Source: Aureimonas sp. SA4125
GTDB taxonomy: Bacteria > Pseudomonadota > Alphaproteobacteria > Rhizobiales > Rhizobiaceae
NCBI RefSeq assembly: GCF_019973775.1
Contig: NZ_AP025032.1
Span: 248,001 to 312,000 of the forward strand
Length of the DNA: 64,000 nucleotides
Direction of reading: 5' to 3'
Part shown: positions 11,304 to 19,746 of the stretch, one piece after another
How the letters are laid out: every line of letters starts with the position of its first letter
Numbering within the stretch: the stretch's first letter is position 1
Notes under the pieces: model-generated
The model's input: only the letters and a program-made list of their open reading frames with translations
What the model was told of the DNA's origin: nothing
The model's database searches: none
Position numbers and translations under genes: made by a program

Positions 11304-13478
11304 ATGTCCGCTGCCGCCCGCCGCACCCAGACCCTGTTGCTGATATCCTGTGCCTTCGGGGCCTTGCTCGTCCCCGCCGTTGCCCAGGACGCCATCGTCC
11401 TCGATACGGTGACCCTGCAGGGCGGTGCGAGCGAGGGCACAGGCACCGACGGAACCCTGGCCGCCGACAGCAACCTTGGCGTGCCGAAGCAGAGCGTGTC
11501 GTCGACCAAGGGCGCCGGGTCCCGGCTCGAGAGCCCACAGCCGGTCTCGGTGATCGGGCAGGACCAGCTCGATCTCCGCAACGTCCAGTCCGTCGACGAG
11601 GCGACGCGTTACTCCTCTGGCGTCCAGGGCCAGAAGTTCGGCAACAACAACCGGCTGGACTGGTTCAACATCCGCGGCTTCCCGGCCAACGAGGACGGCC
11701 TGTATCTGGATGGCCTCGCCCTGTTCTCGACCGCGTTCGCGACCTGGCAAGTCGATCCGGTACTGCTCGAGCGCGTCGAGGTGCTGAAGGGCCCGGCCTC
11801 GGTGCTGTACGGCGGCAGCTCGCCGGGCGGTCTCGTCAACCTCATCGCCAAGCGCCCGACCAAGACGGCGCAAGGGTCGATCGAGGTCGGCATCAACGAA
11901 TACGGTCAGGCCTATACCGCCCTCGACAGCAGTGGTCCGCTCGACGCCGAAGGCGTCTGGAGCTACCGGCTGAACACCAAGCTCTTCGGCGGCGACTACT
12001 ATGCGGACGAAGGCGACGAGTTCCGCGGCCTGATCGCACCGACCTTCACCTGGGCGCCGGACGCGCAGACGAATTTCACCCTCTATGGCTCGTATCAGCG
12101 CGACGATTCCAACAACGTCCCGGGCTTCCTGCCCTATGAGGGAACGGTGCGCCCCGCATCCTACGGCAAGATCGACCGCAAGCTCTTCACGAGCGACACG
12201 ACGGTCGACGAATTCACCCGCGACCAGGCGATGATCGGCTACGAGTTCGAGCACTCGTTCAACGAGACCTTCACGGTGCGCCAGAAGGCCCGCTACGCCC
12301 ATCTCGAATCGACCTATGCGCTGGCCTACGGCAACGGCTACGTGACCCCGGGCGGCTCGGAACTCGCGCGCATCCACTTCCGCACCGACCCGGTGGCCGA
12401 CACCGTCACCATCGACAACCAGGTCGAGGCGCTCTTCGCCACGGGCGCGGTCGACCACAAGGTGCTCGCCGGCCTCGACTACCGCTACTACAAACTCGAC
12501 CAGAGCCAGGCGGTGTCGGCCTGGAACGGACCGGGAGGGCTCGGCACGGCGCTCGACCTGCTGAGCCCGGACTACGGCGTCGGCCAGCCGCCGCTCGGCG
12601 CGCCCTATATCGACAACACCCAGACGCTGAGCCAGACCGGTCTCTACATCCAGGACCAGATGACGGCCGACAAGCTCGTGGTGACGCTGAACGCGCGCTA
12701 CGATTTCCTGAACACGGAACTCGACAACCGCCTCGGCACGGACGCCGACGAAGACGAGGGCGCCTTCAGTGGCCGGGCCGGCGTCGCCTATCTCTTCGAC
12801 AACGGCATCACGCCCTATGCCACCTACTCCCGGTTCTTCACCCCGGTTCTCGGCCTCGACTCGGCCGGGACGCCTTTCGAGTCCGGTGACGGCGACCAGG
12901 TCGAGGCCGGCATCAAGTATCAGCCGACCGGCTTCGACGGCTTCTTCACCGCCTCGGTCTTCGACCTCACCCGCGGCAATGTGCTGACGAACGACGTCGC
13001 CGGCAACAATCCGTTCCAGCAGGTCCAGACCGGTGAAATCCGGTCGCAGGGTTTCGAGCTCGAGGGCACCGTGGGCCTCGGCAACGGCTTCAGCCTCCTG
13101 GCCGCCTATACCAATTTCGATCTCGAAGTGACGGAGTCCAGCGACGTCGACCTCGGCAAGGTGCCGGTGGCCATTCCCGAACAGTTCGCCTCGCTCTGGG
13201 TCGACTATGCCTTCCAGTCGGACGCCTTGACCGGTCTTCGCCTCGGCGGCGGCCTGCGCTGGAACGGTAGGAGCTATGCCGACAAGGCGAACACGCTGGA
13301 GGTGCCGGACTACACCGTCGTCGACGCCTCGATCTCCTACGAGAAGGACAACTGGAAGGGCCAGCTCAACGCTTCCAACCTCTTCGACAAGAAGGCCGTG
13401 GCCTCGTGCCAGGACGCCAATTCCTGCTTCTACGCCGATGCCCGTAAGGTCACTGCGAGCCTGACCTACTCCTGGTAG
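11304..13478 (+). CDS. TonB-dependent siderophore receptor
   Basis: An outer-membrane receptor for ferric siderophores, energised by TonB. The 724 residues start with a signal peptide (cleavage near PAVAQ). A plug domain follows with SPQPVSVIG, NIRGFPANEDGLYLDGL and VEVLKGPASVLYGGSSPGGLVN, and then a 22-strand-type barrel ending in a terminal aromatic (LTYSW), as outer-membrane proteins do. The plug resembles the FhuA/FoxA/FpvA group, and the siderophore cannot be named. It has a RirA-type box upstream and faces the SIP-ABC operon, which points to one iron regulon. No tonB-exbBD genes lie in the window. Confidence 0.93.
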   Translation: MSAAARRTQTLLLISCAFGALLVPAVAQDAIVLDTVTLQGGASEGTGTDGTLAADSNLGVPKQSVSSTKGAGSRLESPQPVSVIGQDQLDLRNVQSVDEATRYSSGVQGQKFGNNNRLDWFNIRGFPANEDGLYLDGLALFSTAFATWQVDPVLLERVEVLKGPASVLYGGSSPGGLVNLIAKRPTKTAQGSIEVGINEYGQAYTALDSSGPLDAEGVWSYRLNTKLFGGDYYADEGDEFRGLIAPTFTWAPDAQTNFTLYGSYQRDDSNNVPGFLPYEGTVRPASYGKIDRKLFTSDTTVDEFTRDQAMIGYEFEHSFNETFTVRQKARYAHLESTYALAYGNGYVTPGGSELARIHFRTDPVADTVTIDNQVEALFATGAVDHKVLAGLDYRYYKLDQSQAVSAWNGPGGLGTALDLLSPDYGVGQPPLGAPYIDNTQTLSQTGLYIQDQMTADKLVVTLNARYDFLNTELDNRLGTDADEDEGAFSGRAGVAYLFDNGITPYATYSRFFTPVLGLDSAGTPFESGDGDQVEAGIKYQPTGFDGFFTASVFDLTRGNVLTNDVAGNNPFQQVQTGEIRSQGFELEGTVGLGNGFSLLAAYTNFDLEVTESSDVDLGKVPVAIPEQFASLWVDYAFQSDALTGLRLGGGLRWNGRSYADKANTLEVPDYTVVDASISYEKDNWKGQLNASNLFDKKAVASCQDANSCFYADARKVTASLTYSW

Positions 13479-13499
13479 GCAGGCCATCACACATGCCGT

Positions 13500-13518
13500 C
13501 CGCCGCAAACCGCGGCGG
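13500..13518 (+). terminator. Hairpin after the TonB-dependent receptor
   Basis: A 7-bp GC stem (CCGCCGC / GCGGCGG) with a 5-base loop, 21 bp past the receptor stop. A second, weaker hairpin (CGCCTC/GAGGCG) follows at 13534-13551. The T-tract is poor, so it is a candidate only. Confidence 0.45.
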
Positions 13519-13559
13519 GCGCATTCGTCTTCGCGCCTCCCCGGAGAGGCGGACGCGCA

Positions 13560-13688
13560 TCAGGAAGCCTTACCCGCCACGAGGGCCTCGAGGTCGCGCA
13601 GGACATCGTCCATGTCGTGCGACTCCCCGGCGGCGATCTGCTCTCGTCCCCGGCGTATGGACAGAATATCCTCCCCTTCGCCGACGAG
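13560..13688 (-). pseudogene. Possible remnant of a RelE/ParE-type toxin reading frame
   Basis: In the 329-bp gap between the receptor and the ABC exporter, one minus-strand frame is open for 42 codons from after a TAG (13689-13691) to a TGA at 13560-13562. It includes GEGEDILSIRRGRE, reminiscent of the C-terminal strand of RelE/ParE toxins (x-D-I-L-x-I-R-R-x-R-x). Upstream of the TAG the same frame gives SWVIVRALRS. No intact toxin or antitoxin gene is seen. The similarity is by eye only and could be chance. Confidence 0.2.
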
Positions 13689-13807
13689 CTACGACCGGAG
13701 CGCCCGCACGATGACCCAGCTCCGGGTGCGATCACAGTCGTCTCAGGCTGTCGAGCCGTCAAAGCATCCGCCAGGCTTATGCGGATCTGCAGATGTCCTC
13801 GCGTCCG

Positions 13808-15535
13808 TCACTCCGCCGCGACGAGCGTGTCCTGCGCCGCGACGAGGCGGGCGTAGGCGCCGCCTCTGGCGAGAAGCGCTGTGTGTGAGCCCTCCTCGAC
13901 GATGCGCCCGTCGGCGACGACGACGATGCGGTCGGCATGGCGGACGGTCGACAGGCGGTGGGCGATGATCAGCGTCGTGCGGCCGCGGGCCAGTTCCGCC
14001 AGCGAGGCCTGGATCGCGCGCTCGGTCTCGGTGTCGAGCGCGGAGGTCGCCTCGTCGAGAATCAGCACCGCCGGATCCTTCAGGAACATCCGGGCGATCG
14101 ACAGGCGCTGCTTCTGTCCGCCGGACAGTTTCACGCCGCGCTCGCCGACGACCGTATCGATGCCGTCCGGCAGAGCCGCGATAGTGGCGGTGAGATGCGC
14201 CTTGTCGACGGCGGACCTGATCTCGGCCTCGCTGGCGCCGAGGCGGCCATAGGCGATGTTCTCGCGCACCGTGCCGCCGAAGAGGAACACGTCCTGCTGC
14301 ACGACGCCGATTTCGGCGCGCAGCGAGGCCAGCTGGATATCGCGGATATCGATGCCGTCGACGAGGATCGCCCCCTCGGTCACGTCGTAGAAGCGCGGCA
14401 CCAGCGAGCAGATCGTCGTCTTGCCCGCACCGGACGGGCCGACGAAGGCGACGGTCTCGCCGGACGCGACGGCAAAATCGATGCCCCGCAAGACCTCGCG
14501 TCCGCGCGCGTAGCTGAAATGCACGCCGCGAAAGGCGATGTCGCCGCGCACCGCGCCGAGGGCCACGGCGCCGGGGCGGTCGACGATGTCGGGCTCGGTG
14601 TCCAGGAACTCGGTGTAGCGGCGAAAGCCGGCGATCCCCTTGGGATAGGTCTCGAGCACCGCGGCGATCTTCTCGACCGGACGGAAGAAGACGTTGACGA
14701 GGAGGAGGAAGCCGATGAAGCCGCCGATCGACAGATCTCCGGCCATGACGAACCAGGTGCCGGCGACCATGACGATCACCTGCGTCAGGCGCATCGACAG
14801 GTAGTTCAGCGACTGGCTGGCGGTCATGATGCGGTAGGCATCGAGCTTGCGGGCGCGATAGTTCTGGTTGTTGACGGCGAACAGCGCCCGCTCGTGGTCC
14901 TCGTTGGCGAAGGATTTGACGACGCGGATGCCGCCGACATTCTCCTCGATCCGGGCGTTGAAGTCGCCGACCGAGCCGTAGATCGTATGCCAGGCCTGCG
15001 TCATCCGGTTGCCGTAGCGGGTCGTGACGAAGGTGCCGAAGGGCACGACGACGGCGGTGATGAGCGCCAGTTCGACATGTACCGTGACCATCAGCGCGAA
15101 GGCGCCGATGAAGGTCATGACGGCGATGAAGAGATCCTCCGGGCCATGATGGGCCACCTCGCCGATCTCTTCGAGATCCTTGGTCAGGCGGCCGACGAGG
15201 TGGCCGGTCTTCTGATTGTCGAAATAGCCGAAGGAGAGTTTCTGCAGATGGTCGAAGGCTCTGCGGCGCATCTCGGTCTCGATGTTGATCCCGAGCATGT
15301 GGCCCCAGTAGTTCACCACGCCCATCAACCCGGCATTCAAGACGTAGATCGCAAGGAGCCCGGCCGACGCGAGGAGAATCAGCGACCAGTCGTTGCCCGG
15401 CAGAAGGTCATCGACGAAGACCTTGACCGCGATGGGAAAGCCGAGCTCGAGGAGGCCGGCGAGAACGGCGCAGCCGAAGTCGAGCAGGAACAGGCCCCGC
15501 CAGGGGGTGTAATAGGAGAAGAAGCGGGCGAGCAT
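13808..15535 (-). CDS. ABC exporter, fused membrane and ATPase domains
   Basis: A half-size ABC exporter of 575 residues. The N-terminal type-1 exporter membrane domain (about 1-310, six helices) is followed by an ATPase with Walker A (VGPSGAGKTT), signature (LSGGQKQRLSIAR), Walker B (AVLILDEATSALD) and H-loop (IIAHRLSTV). I start at the ATG at 15535 (MLARFF...), where the family begins, rather than 82 codons upstream. It follows the siderophore-interacting protein gene by 55 bp on the same strand and probably shares its iron-box promoter, so a role in siderophore or iron-chelate export or processing is likely. A general lipid/drug exporter remains possible. Confidence 0.88.
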   Translation of the reverse strand: MLARFFSYYTPWRGLFLLDFGCAVLAGLLELGFPIAVKVFVDDLLPGNDWSLILLASAGLLAIYVLNAGLMGVVNYWGHMLGINIETEMRRRAFDHLQKLSFGYFDNQKTGHLVGRLTKDLEEIGEVAHHGPEDLFIAVMTFIGAFALMVTVHVELALITAVVVPFGTFVTTRYGNRMTQAWHTIYGSVGDFNARIEENVGGIRVVKSFANEDHERALFAVNNQNYRARKLDAYRIMTASQSLNYLSMRLTQVIVMVAGTWFVMAGDLSIGGFIGFLLLVNVFFRPVEKIAAVLETYPKGIAGFRRYTEFLDTEPDIVDRPGAVALGAVRGDIAFRGVHFSYARGREVLRGIDFAVASGETVAFVGPSGAGKTTICSLVPRFYDVTEGAILVDGIDIRDIQLASLRAEIGVVQQDVFLFGGTVRENIAYGRLGASEAEIRSAVDKAHLTATIAALPDGIDTVVGERGVKLSGGQKQRLSIARMFLKDPAVLILDEATSALDTETERAIQASLAELARGRTTLIIAHRLSTVRHADRIVVVADGRIVEEGSHTALLARGGAYARLVAAQDTLVAAE

Positions 15536-15590
15536 GGGGTCGGTCCTGTCCTGGCCGCCCGTTGCGGACTGCCGTCCTGTCACTGACGCC

Positions 15591-16655
15591 TCAGGCGTCC
15601 GCGCGTGCCTCTTCGCCGGCTGCGCCCTTGCGCCAATAGGCGACGAGGTGGTGCCTGTCACGCGGCAGTTTCCATTCCGTCCGCACACGCTTGCGCAAAC
15701 GCCGGAAATCGGTGAACTCGCAGCCCGCCCAGACATAGGTATCGGGCTCGAGGCCCTCGGCCCCGTCGAGGACGTCGGCAAGCCCCTTCGGGGCGCCCGG
15801 GCGGGGGGCCTCGCGGTGCAGCCATTCGATGCTGACGTCTGCGGCCGATCGCAGCGTCTGCTCCTCGTCCGGGCCGGCGACCTCGATCACGGCCCTTGCG
15901 CGCGCGCTCCTTGGCAGGGCTTCGAGGATGCGGGCGATGGCCGGCAGCGCGGTCTCGTCGCCGAGGAGGAGGAGCTGCTCCGCCTTCGGCATCCGTCCGC
16001 TCGGCCCGGTCATGCCGACGCGGTCGCCTGGCTTTGCCGTCATCGCGAAGCGCGAGCCCGGCGTCGTGTCGCCGTCATGACGCAGGATGTCGATCCAGAC
16101 TTCGGCAGTTTCCAGGTCGACGTGGCGGATGGTGTAGATGCGGGCCGTGAGTTCGTCTTCGCCGACTGGCCAGATCGGGCAGCCGTCTTCGCCGAGCCAG
16201 GGCCAGACAGGCTGGCGCCCGGCGGGGGGAAAGATCAGCCGCACATGCAGCCCGTCGCTGGCGAAGCGCCCGAGGTCATCGCCGGTCAGGACCACCCTGC
16301 GCATGCGCGGCGTCACGTCCAAGGTGCGCACGACGCGCATTTCCCGAAAGAACGCCGGGGAGCGGCCATTGCCGTCCCCTTTCCAGGTGATGTCGAGCAC
16401 TTCAGGCTCGGCAAAGGCACGGACATGGTAGACGATGCCCATCTTGACGTAGGACAGGCCCGTCTCGTCGTCGCCGACGGCTACGACCGTGAGCCGGTCG
16501 CCGAGGACCTCGACCTCCGCCGTGCCGTATTCGAAGGTGATCGTCGAGCGCGTCGCCGCGCGCTCGACCACGCAATGCTCGGTCATATGGTCGCAGAGTT
16601 TGTCGTGGACCGTCGCGGCGTCAGCCAGAAAGATCGTCGAGCGGGCCTTCAACAT
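15591..16655 (-). CDS. Siderophore-interacting flavoprotein with N-terminal DUF2218 domain
   Basis: Reduces imported ferric siderophores in the cytoplasm to release Fe(II). The 354 residues divide in two. Residues about 1-95 match the small DUF2218 family (HMTEHCVVE, FEYGTAEVEV, MGIVYHVRAFAEPEV). The rest is a ViuB/YqjH-type ferric reductase with RIYTIRHVD at the FAD site, GPSGRMP, LLLGDETALPAIARIL in the NAD(P) region and a C-terminal WKLPRDRHHLVAYWRKG. DUF2218 is often a stand-alone gene next to iron-reductase genes, and here it is fused. The iron-box candidate at 16716-16730 lies 61 bp upstream. The ABC exporter follows. Confidence 0.92.
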   Translation of the reverse strand: MLKARSTIFLADAATVHDKLCDHMTEHCVVERAATRSTITFEYGTAEVEVLGDRLTVVAVGDDETGLSYVKMGIVYHVRAFAEPEVLDITWKGDGNGRSPAFFREMRVVRTLDVTPRMRRVVLTGDDLGRFASDGLHVRLIFPPAGRQPVWPWLGEDGCPIWPVGEDELTARIYTIRHVDLETAEVWIDILRHDGDTTPGSRFAMTAKPGDRVGMTGPSGRMPKAEQLLLLGDETALPAIARILEALPRSARARAVIEVAGPDEEQTLRSAADVSIEWLHREAPRPGAPKGLADVLDGAEGLEPDTYVWAGCEFTDFRRLRKRVRTEWKLPRDRHHLVAYWRKGAAGEEARADA

Positions 16656-16961
16656 GCGATATTCCGTTACAGGGGCCCGGTCGACGACCGCGGCAGGCCT
16701 CTGCGCTATAATTCATGATGTAAATTGTCAAGTTTAGCCTTGGCTGAGGCGCGCAGGACGAGGACATCCGCCGCAATCGGCAGTTCACAGACGAATTCCG
16801 AGAGAGCACTACAGCGACTGCGGTATCGCAAACAGCGGCACCTTTGCGGATGGTCCAGAGTTGCACGCTACCGCGCCCGAACCGGAGCAGCTCTCATCCG
16901 ATCGTGTTTCGGCCGGCCATGCCCAGCCATTTCAATCTCAAACGGCGCGCCAACCGAGCTG
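16656..16961. other. 306-bp non-coding region upstream of the siderophore-interacting protein
   Basis: The first 80 bp carry the probable promoter and iron box of the minus-strand SIP-ABC operon: TTGACA at 16726-16731 and TATAGC about 15 bp on. The rest, up to the stop of the small gene at 16962, shows no gene or strong structure. Confidence 0.5.
16716..16730 (-). promoter_or_regulatory. Candidate RirA-type iron-responsive operator upstream of the SIP operon
   Basis: On the minus strand this reads TGA-CAATTTACA-TCA, a second TGA-N9-TCA site. It overlaps a TTGACA -35-like hexamer, which is where a repressor would block transcription. The match with the box at 11247-11261 extends to the leading ACT (ACTTGAC). 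Confidence 0.6.
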
Positions 16962-17165
16962 TCAGCGACGCGGGGGACCTGCGCGGCCGGGGCCGCTGGC
17001 CTGGGGATGCTGCGTCGTCGGCTGGCCGGGCATGCCGACGGCCGCCTCATCGGCCCCGAATTCATAGTCGTCGGCGCCGATGATATCGTTCAGCCGGCCC
17101 TTGCCGAGACCGATCGCCTTTTCGAGTGGCGGCGCGTTGGACCGTGTCTTGCCGGTATCGGTCAT
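16962..17165 (-). CDS. Small protein of unknown function
   Basis: A 67-residue protein beginning MTDTGKTRSNAPPLEKAIGL and containing LNDIIGADDYEFGADEAA, then a Pro/Gln/Gly-rich tail. I start at the ATG at 17165 because GGAGGAG lies 8 bp upstream. The start is 39 bp after the Rmf-like gene, so the two form a small operon. I recognise no domain. It is acidic in the middle and basic at the end, with no membrane segment. Confidence 0.6.
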   Translation of the reverse strand: MTDTGKTRSNAPPLEKAIGLGKGRLNDIIGADDYEFGADEAAVGMPGQPTTQHPQASGPGRAGPPRR

Positions 17166-17204
17166 CCCAGGGCTCCTCCTCACAGTTTTCTGACTTTGGG
17201 CGGT

Positions 17205-17396
17205 TCAGCCGGACTGTTTGGGGCTGCTGCCCTCGGCCGCCTGCTGGGTCGACGTCGTCGGCCGGGCATTGCGTGCGCTGTTCCAACCTTCCATCCACTC
17301 GGCCCTGAGGGTCGAGCCGATCGGATAGCCACAGGCGGACATCGGTAGGTTACTGGTGAATGCCAAGTGACCCTGGTCTCGTGCATCGGTGCGCAT
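17205..17396 (-). CDS. Rmf/CrpP-like small protein (ribosome modulation factor fold)
   Basis: A 63-residue protein with MSACGYPIGSTLRAEWMEGW, the pattern of the ribosome modulation factor family (P..-G-S-x-L-R-x-x-W-x-x-G-W). Rmf dimerises and silences 70S ribosomes in stationary phase in gammaproteobacteria, and alphaproteobacterial members are less studied. I start at the ATG at 17396 because GGAGGAG precedes it at good distance. The tail is polar and Gln/Ser-rich. The small unknown gene follows directly. Confidence 0.6.
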   Translation of the reverse strand: MRTDARDQGHLAFTSNLPMSACGYPIGSTLRAEWMEGWNSARNARPTTSTQQAAEGSSPKQSG

Positions 17397-17575
17397 GATC
17401 GTCTCCTCCGCAATATCTATGCAAAGGGCCGGCAGCTTCCATAAAGGATTGTCGGTGACCGAATTCGGGTTCGGCAATCCGGCCCTGTCACGAATCTGCA
17501 GCGGAATGGTCTGAAGTCAAGAAAAGTGGTGTCGCCGACGACGGCCGCTGCGACCAACATGCCGGGAAGACGCGA

Positions 17576-17595
17576 ACGGCCCCGAGCGGGGCCGT
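17576..17595 (-). terminator. Hairpin terminator after the PRC-barrel gene
   Basis: A perfect 8-bp stem (ACGGCCCC / GGGGCCGT) with a GAGC loop, 25 bp past the PRC-barrel stop on the minus strand. The following bases are only mildly T-rich. Confidence 0.65.
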
Positions 17596-17620
17596 CCTCA
17601 GTTCGGCGGGTCAAAGGATG

Positions 17621-17989
17621 TCAGATCGTCGCCGGCAGATGCGGCGAGCCGTAATAGTCGTCGACGCGGCGGCCATAGTCGCGGTCGTTCCAGTCGGGAC
17701 GGCTGGCCGCGGCATAACGCGGCGCGCCTTCCAGCCGGTCGCGGTCGATATCGACGACATAGCCGCCCTTCGCCTCGTCGTAGTCGAGCTGATCCCACGG
17801 CAGTGGATGATACTCCTCGCCGATCCCGAGAAAGCCGCCAAACGACATGATGGCGTATTTCACGCGCCCGTCGCGTTTCCCGATGACGACGTCGTAGATC
17901 TCGCCGAGATGCTCGCCGGCGCGATTGTAGACATGCGTGTTGGTCACGCGGCTGGCTTCGATATTGCTGGGAGCGACCGTGTCGGACAT
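17621..17989 (-). CDS. PRC-barrel domain protein
   Basis: A 122-residue cytoplasmic protein with a PRC-barrel: VTNTHVYNRAGEHLGEI, then YDVVIGKRDGRVKYAIMSFG, LGIGEEYHPLPWDQL and YVVDIDRDRLEGAP. The tail is rich in Tyr, Asp and Arg. In Rhizobiales such proteins are often stress-induced and abundant, with no proven reaction. The ATG at 17989 has AGGAGG 5 bp upstream, so the in-frame upstream codons are not used. It is followed by a hairpin terminator, so it is probably monocistronic. Confidence 0.85.
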   Translation of the reverse strand: MSDTVAPSNIEASRVTNTHVYNRAGEHLGEIYDVVIGKRDGRVKYAIMSFGGFLGIGEEYHPLPWDQLDYDEAKGGYVVDIDRDRLEGAPRYAAASRPDWNDRDYGRRVDDYYGSPHLPATI

Positions 17990-18145
17990 TGTAACCTCCT
18001 GATTTCCCTTAATGGGTTCAGGAGTGTAACGGGCTCGCCCCCGGCAACGTTCCGGTTTGCCACCCGGCCTCGCCAAGAGATTTCCGCGGTGCCGCCCACG
18101 GCCTGCCCGGCCCGCCCCGCAGGCTCCGGCAAGTCAGGGCCTGCC

Positions 18146-19582
18146 TCAGCTGTCCTGGATGGCCGGCCACTGGTGGTGGAACGTGCCGTCCTTGTCCAGG
18201 CGGTGGAAAGTATGAGCGCCAAAAAGGTCGCGCTGTCCCTGGATGAGGTTGGCGGTACCGCGCGAGCGCCGGTAGTCATCGAAATAGGCGAGCGCGGCAG
18301 ACAGCGCCGGGACCGGGATCCCGGCAAGCGCGGCCTTGGAAACGACCTGGCGCAACGCCGCCTGACCCCTGGCGACGCGTTCGACGAAACTCGGCGCCTG
18401 CAGGAGGTTCACGACCGTTCCGCCGGTCTCAAAGGCCTTTGCGATGTCGTCGAGGAAGCGCGAGCGGATGATGCAGCCGGCGCGCCAGATGCGGGCGATG
18501 TCGCCGAGCGGCAGGTTCCAGCCGAAGACGGTCGACGCCTCGGCCATGGTGGCATAGCCCTGCGCATAGGCGATGATCTTGGCGGTCTCGAGCGCATCTT
18601 CGAGTTCGGATAGGCCTGCGCTCTCGCCGGCAAAGCCCGAGGCCGCGGGCGCGACGTGCTTATAAAGGCCGGCGGCGCTCTGGCGCTCGGTCCGGCGGGA
18701 GGAAACGCCGCGCGCCGAGACGGCCGCCTCCAGCGTCGTCGCGCCGATGCCAAGCTTTTGCGCCTCGATCACGGCCCAGCGTCCCGTGCCTTTCTGCCCG
18801 GCTTCGTCGAGAATGACGTCGACCATCGGCCGGCCGGTGTCCGGGTCCGTCTCGGCGAGAACCGCGGCGGTGATCTCGATGAGGTAGGAGGACAGGCCGC
18901 GCGTGTTCCAGTCGGCGAAGATCGCGGCCATCGCGTCCGGTTTGAGGTCGAGGCCGTCGCGCAGGATGCCGTAGACTTCGGCGATCATCTGCATGTCGGC
19001 ATATTCGATGCCGTTGTGAATGGTTTTCACGAAATGGCCGGCGCCGTCTGTCCCGAGCCATGCGACGCAGGGCTCGCCATGGTACTGGGCCGCCACCGGC
19101 TCGAGAATTGGCCGCAACTGCCGCCACACGCTTTCCTCGCCGCCGACCATGATCGAGGGTCCATGTCGCGCGCCGAGCTCGCCGCCGGAGACGCCCATGC
19201 CGACGAAGTGGATGCCCGAGCCCTCGACGCGCTTCGTGCGGCGTACGGTGTCGTTGAAATCGGCATTGCCGGCATCGATCATGATGTCGCCTGGCGACAG
19301 CAGAGGCATGACGAGGTCGATCTGCTCGTCCACCGGCGCGCCGGCATTGACCATGAACAGAACGACGCGCGGGCTCTTCAGGCCTGCGACGAAGTCCTCG
19401 ATCGTCTCGGTCGGCAGAAGGTTGTCGGCGAGCGCCGCATTGTCCTCGCGCAGGTCGAAGGCCTTCTCCGTCGTGCGGTTGTGGAGGGCCACGGCAAAGC
19501 CTTCCTCGGCAATGTTCAGCGCCAGATTGGCGCCCATCGTGCCGAGACCGAGCACACCGATATCCGCCGGTTGGGAAGTCAT
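18146..19582 (-). CDS. gnd: 6-phosphogluconate dehydrogenase, decarboxylating
   Basis: Oxidises 6-phosphogluconate to ribulose 5-phosphate with NADP+ in the pentose phosphate pathway. The 478 residues are the length of the dimeric enzyme. The NADP-binding GVLGLGTMGANLALNIA begins at about residue 9, with GVSGGELGARHGPSIM and FVKTIHNGIEYADMQ (catalytic Lys/His/Asn region) in the middle, and the C-terminus includes QGQRDLFGAHTFHRLD. The ATG at 19582 has AAGGAG 6 bp upstream, better placed than the ATG two codons earlier. The 164-bp gap to the next gene upstream suggests its own promoter. Confidence 0.96.
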   Translation of the reverse strand: MTSQPADIGVLGLGTMGANLALNIAEEGFAVALHNRTTEKAFDLREDNAALADNLLPTETIEDFVAGLKSPRVVLFMVNAGAPVDEQIDLVMPLLSPGDIMIDAGNADFNDTVRRTKRVEGSGIHFVGMGVSGGELGARHGPSIMVGGEESVWRQLRPILEPVAAQYHGEPCVAWLGTDGAGHFVKTIHNGIEYADMQMIAEVYGILRDGLDLKPDAMAAIFADWNTRGLSSYLIEITAAVLAETDPDTGRPMVDVILDEAGQKGTGRWAVIEAQKLGIGATTLEAAVSARGVSSRRTERQSAAGLYKHVAPAASGFAGESAGLSELEDALETAKIIAYAQGYATMAEASTVFGWNLPLGDIARIWRAGCIIRSRFLDDIAKAFETGGTVVNLLQAPSFVERVARGQAALRQVVSKAALAGIPVPALSAALAYFDDYRRSRGTANLIQGQRDLFGAHTFHRLDKDGTFHHQWPAIQDS

Positions 19583-19746
19583 GATCATCTCCTTGGGACA
19601 TTCGCGGCGTCGTCGCACGCTGTCTTGGCCGTTCCGGCACATGCCCTCGCCGACGAGAGGGTCGTGCCCCGGATGACGGTCCGAGGACGACTGACGCCAC
19701 GTATTAAGGCCGCCCGATACCCCCGGCAAGGCGGCTCGGGGGGCCG

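Noticed and set aside
11259..13508. Minus-strand open frame of 749 codons opposite the TonB-dependent receptor
   Set aside because: Antisense shadow. The plus strand has a signal peptide, plug motifs and a C-terminal aromatic residue.
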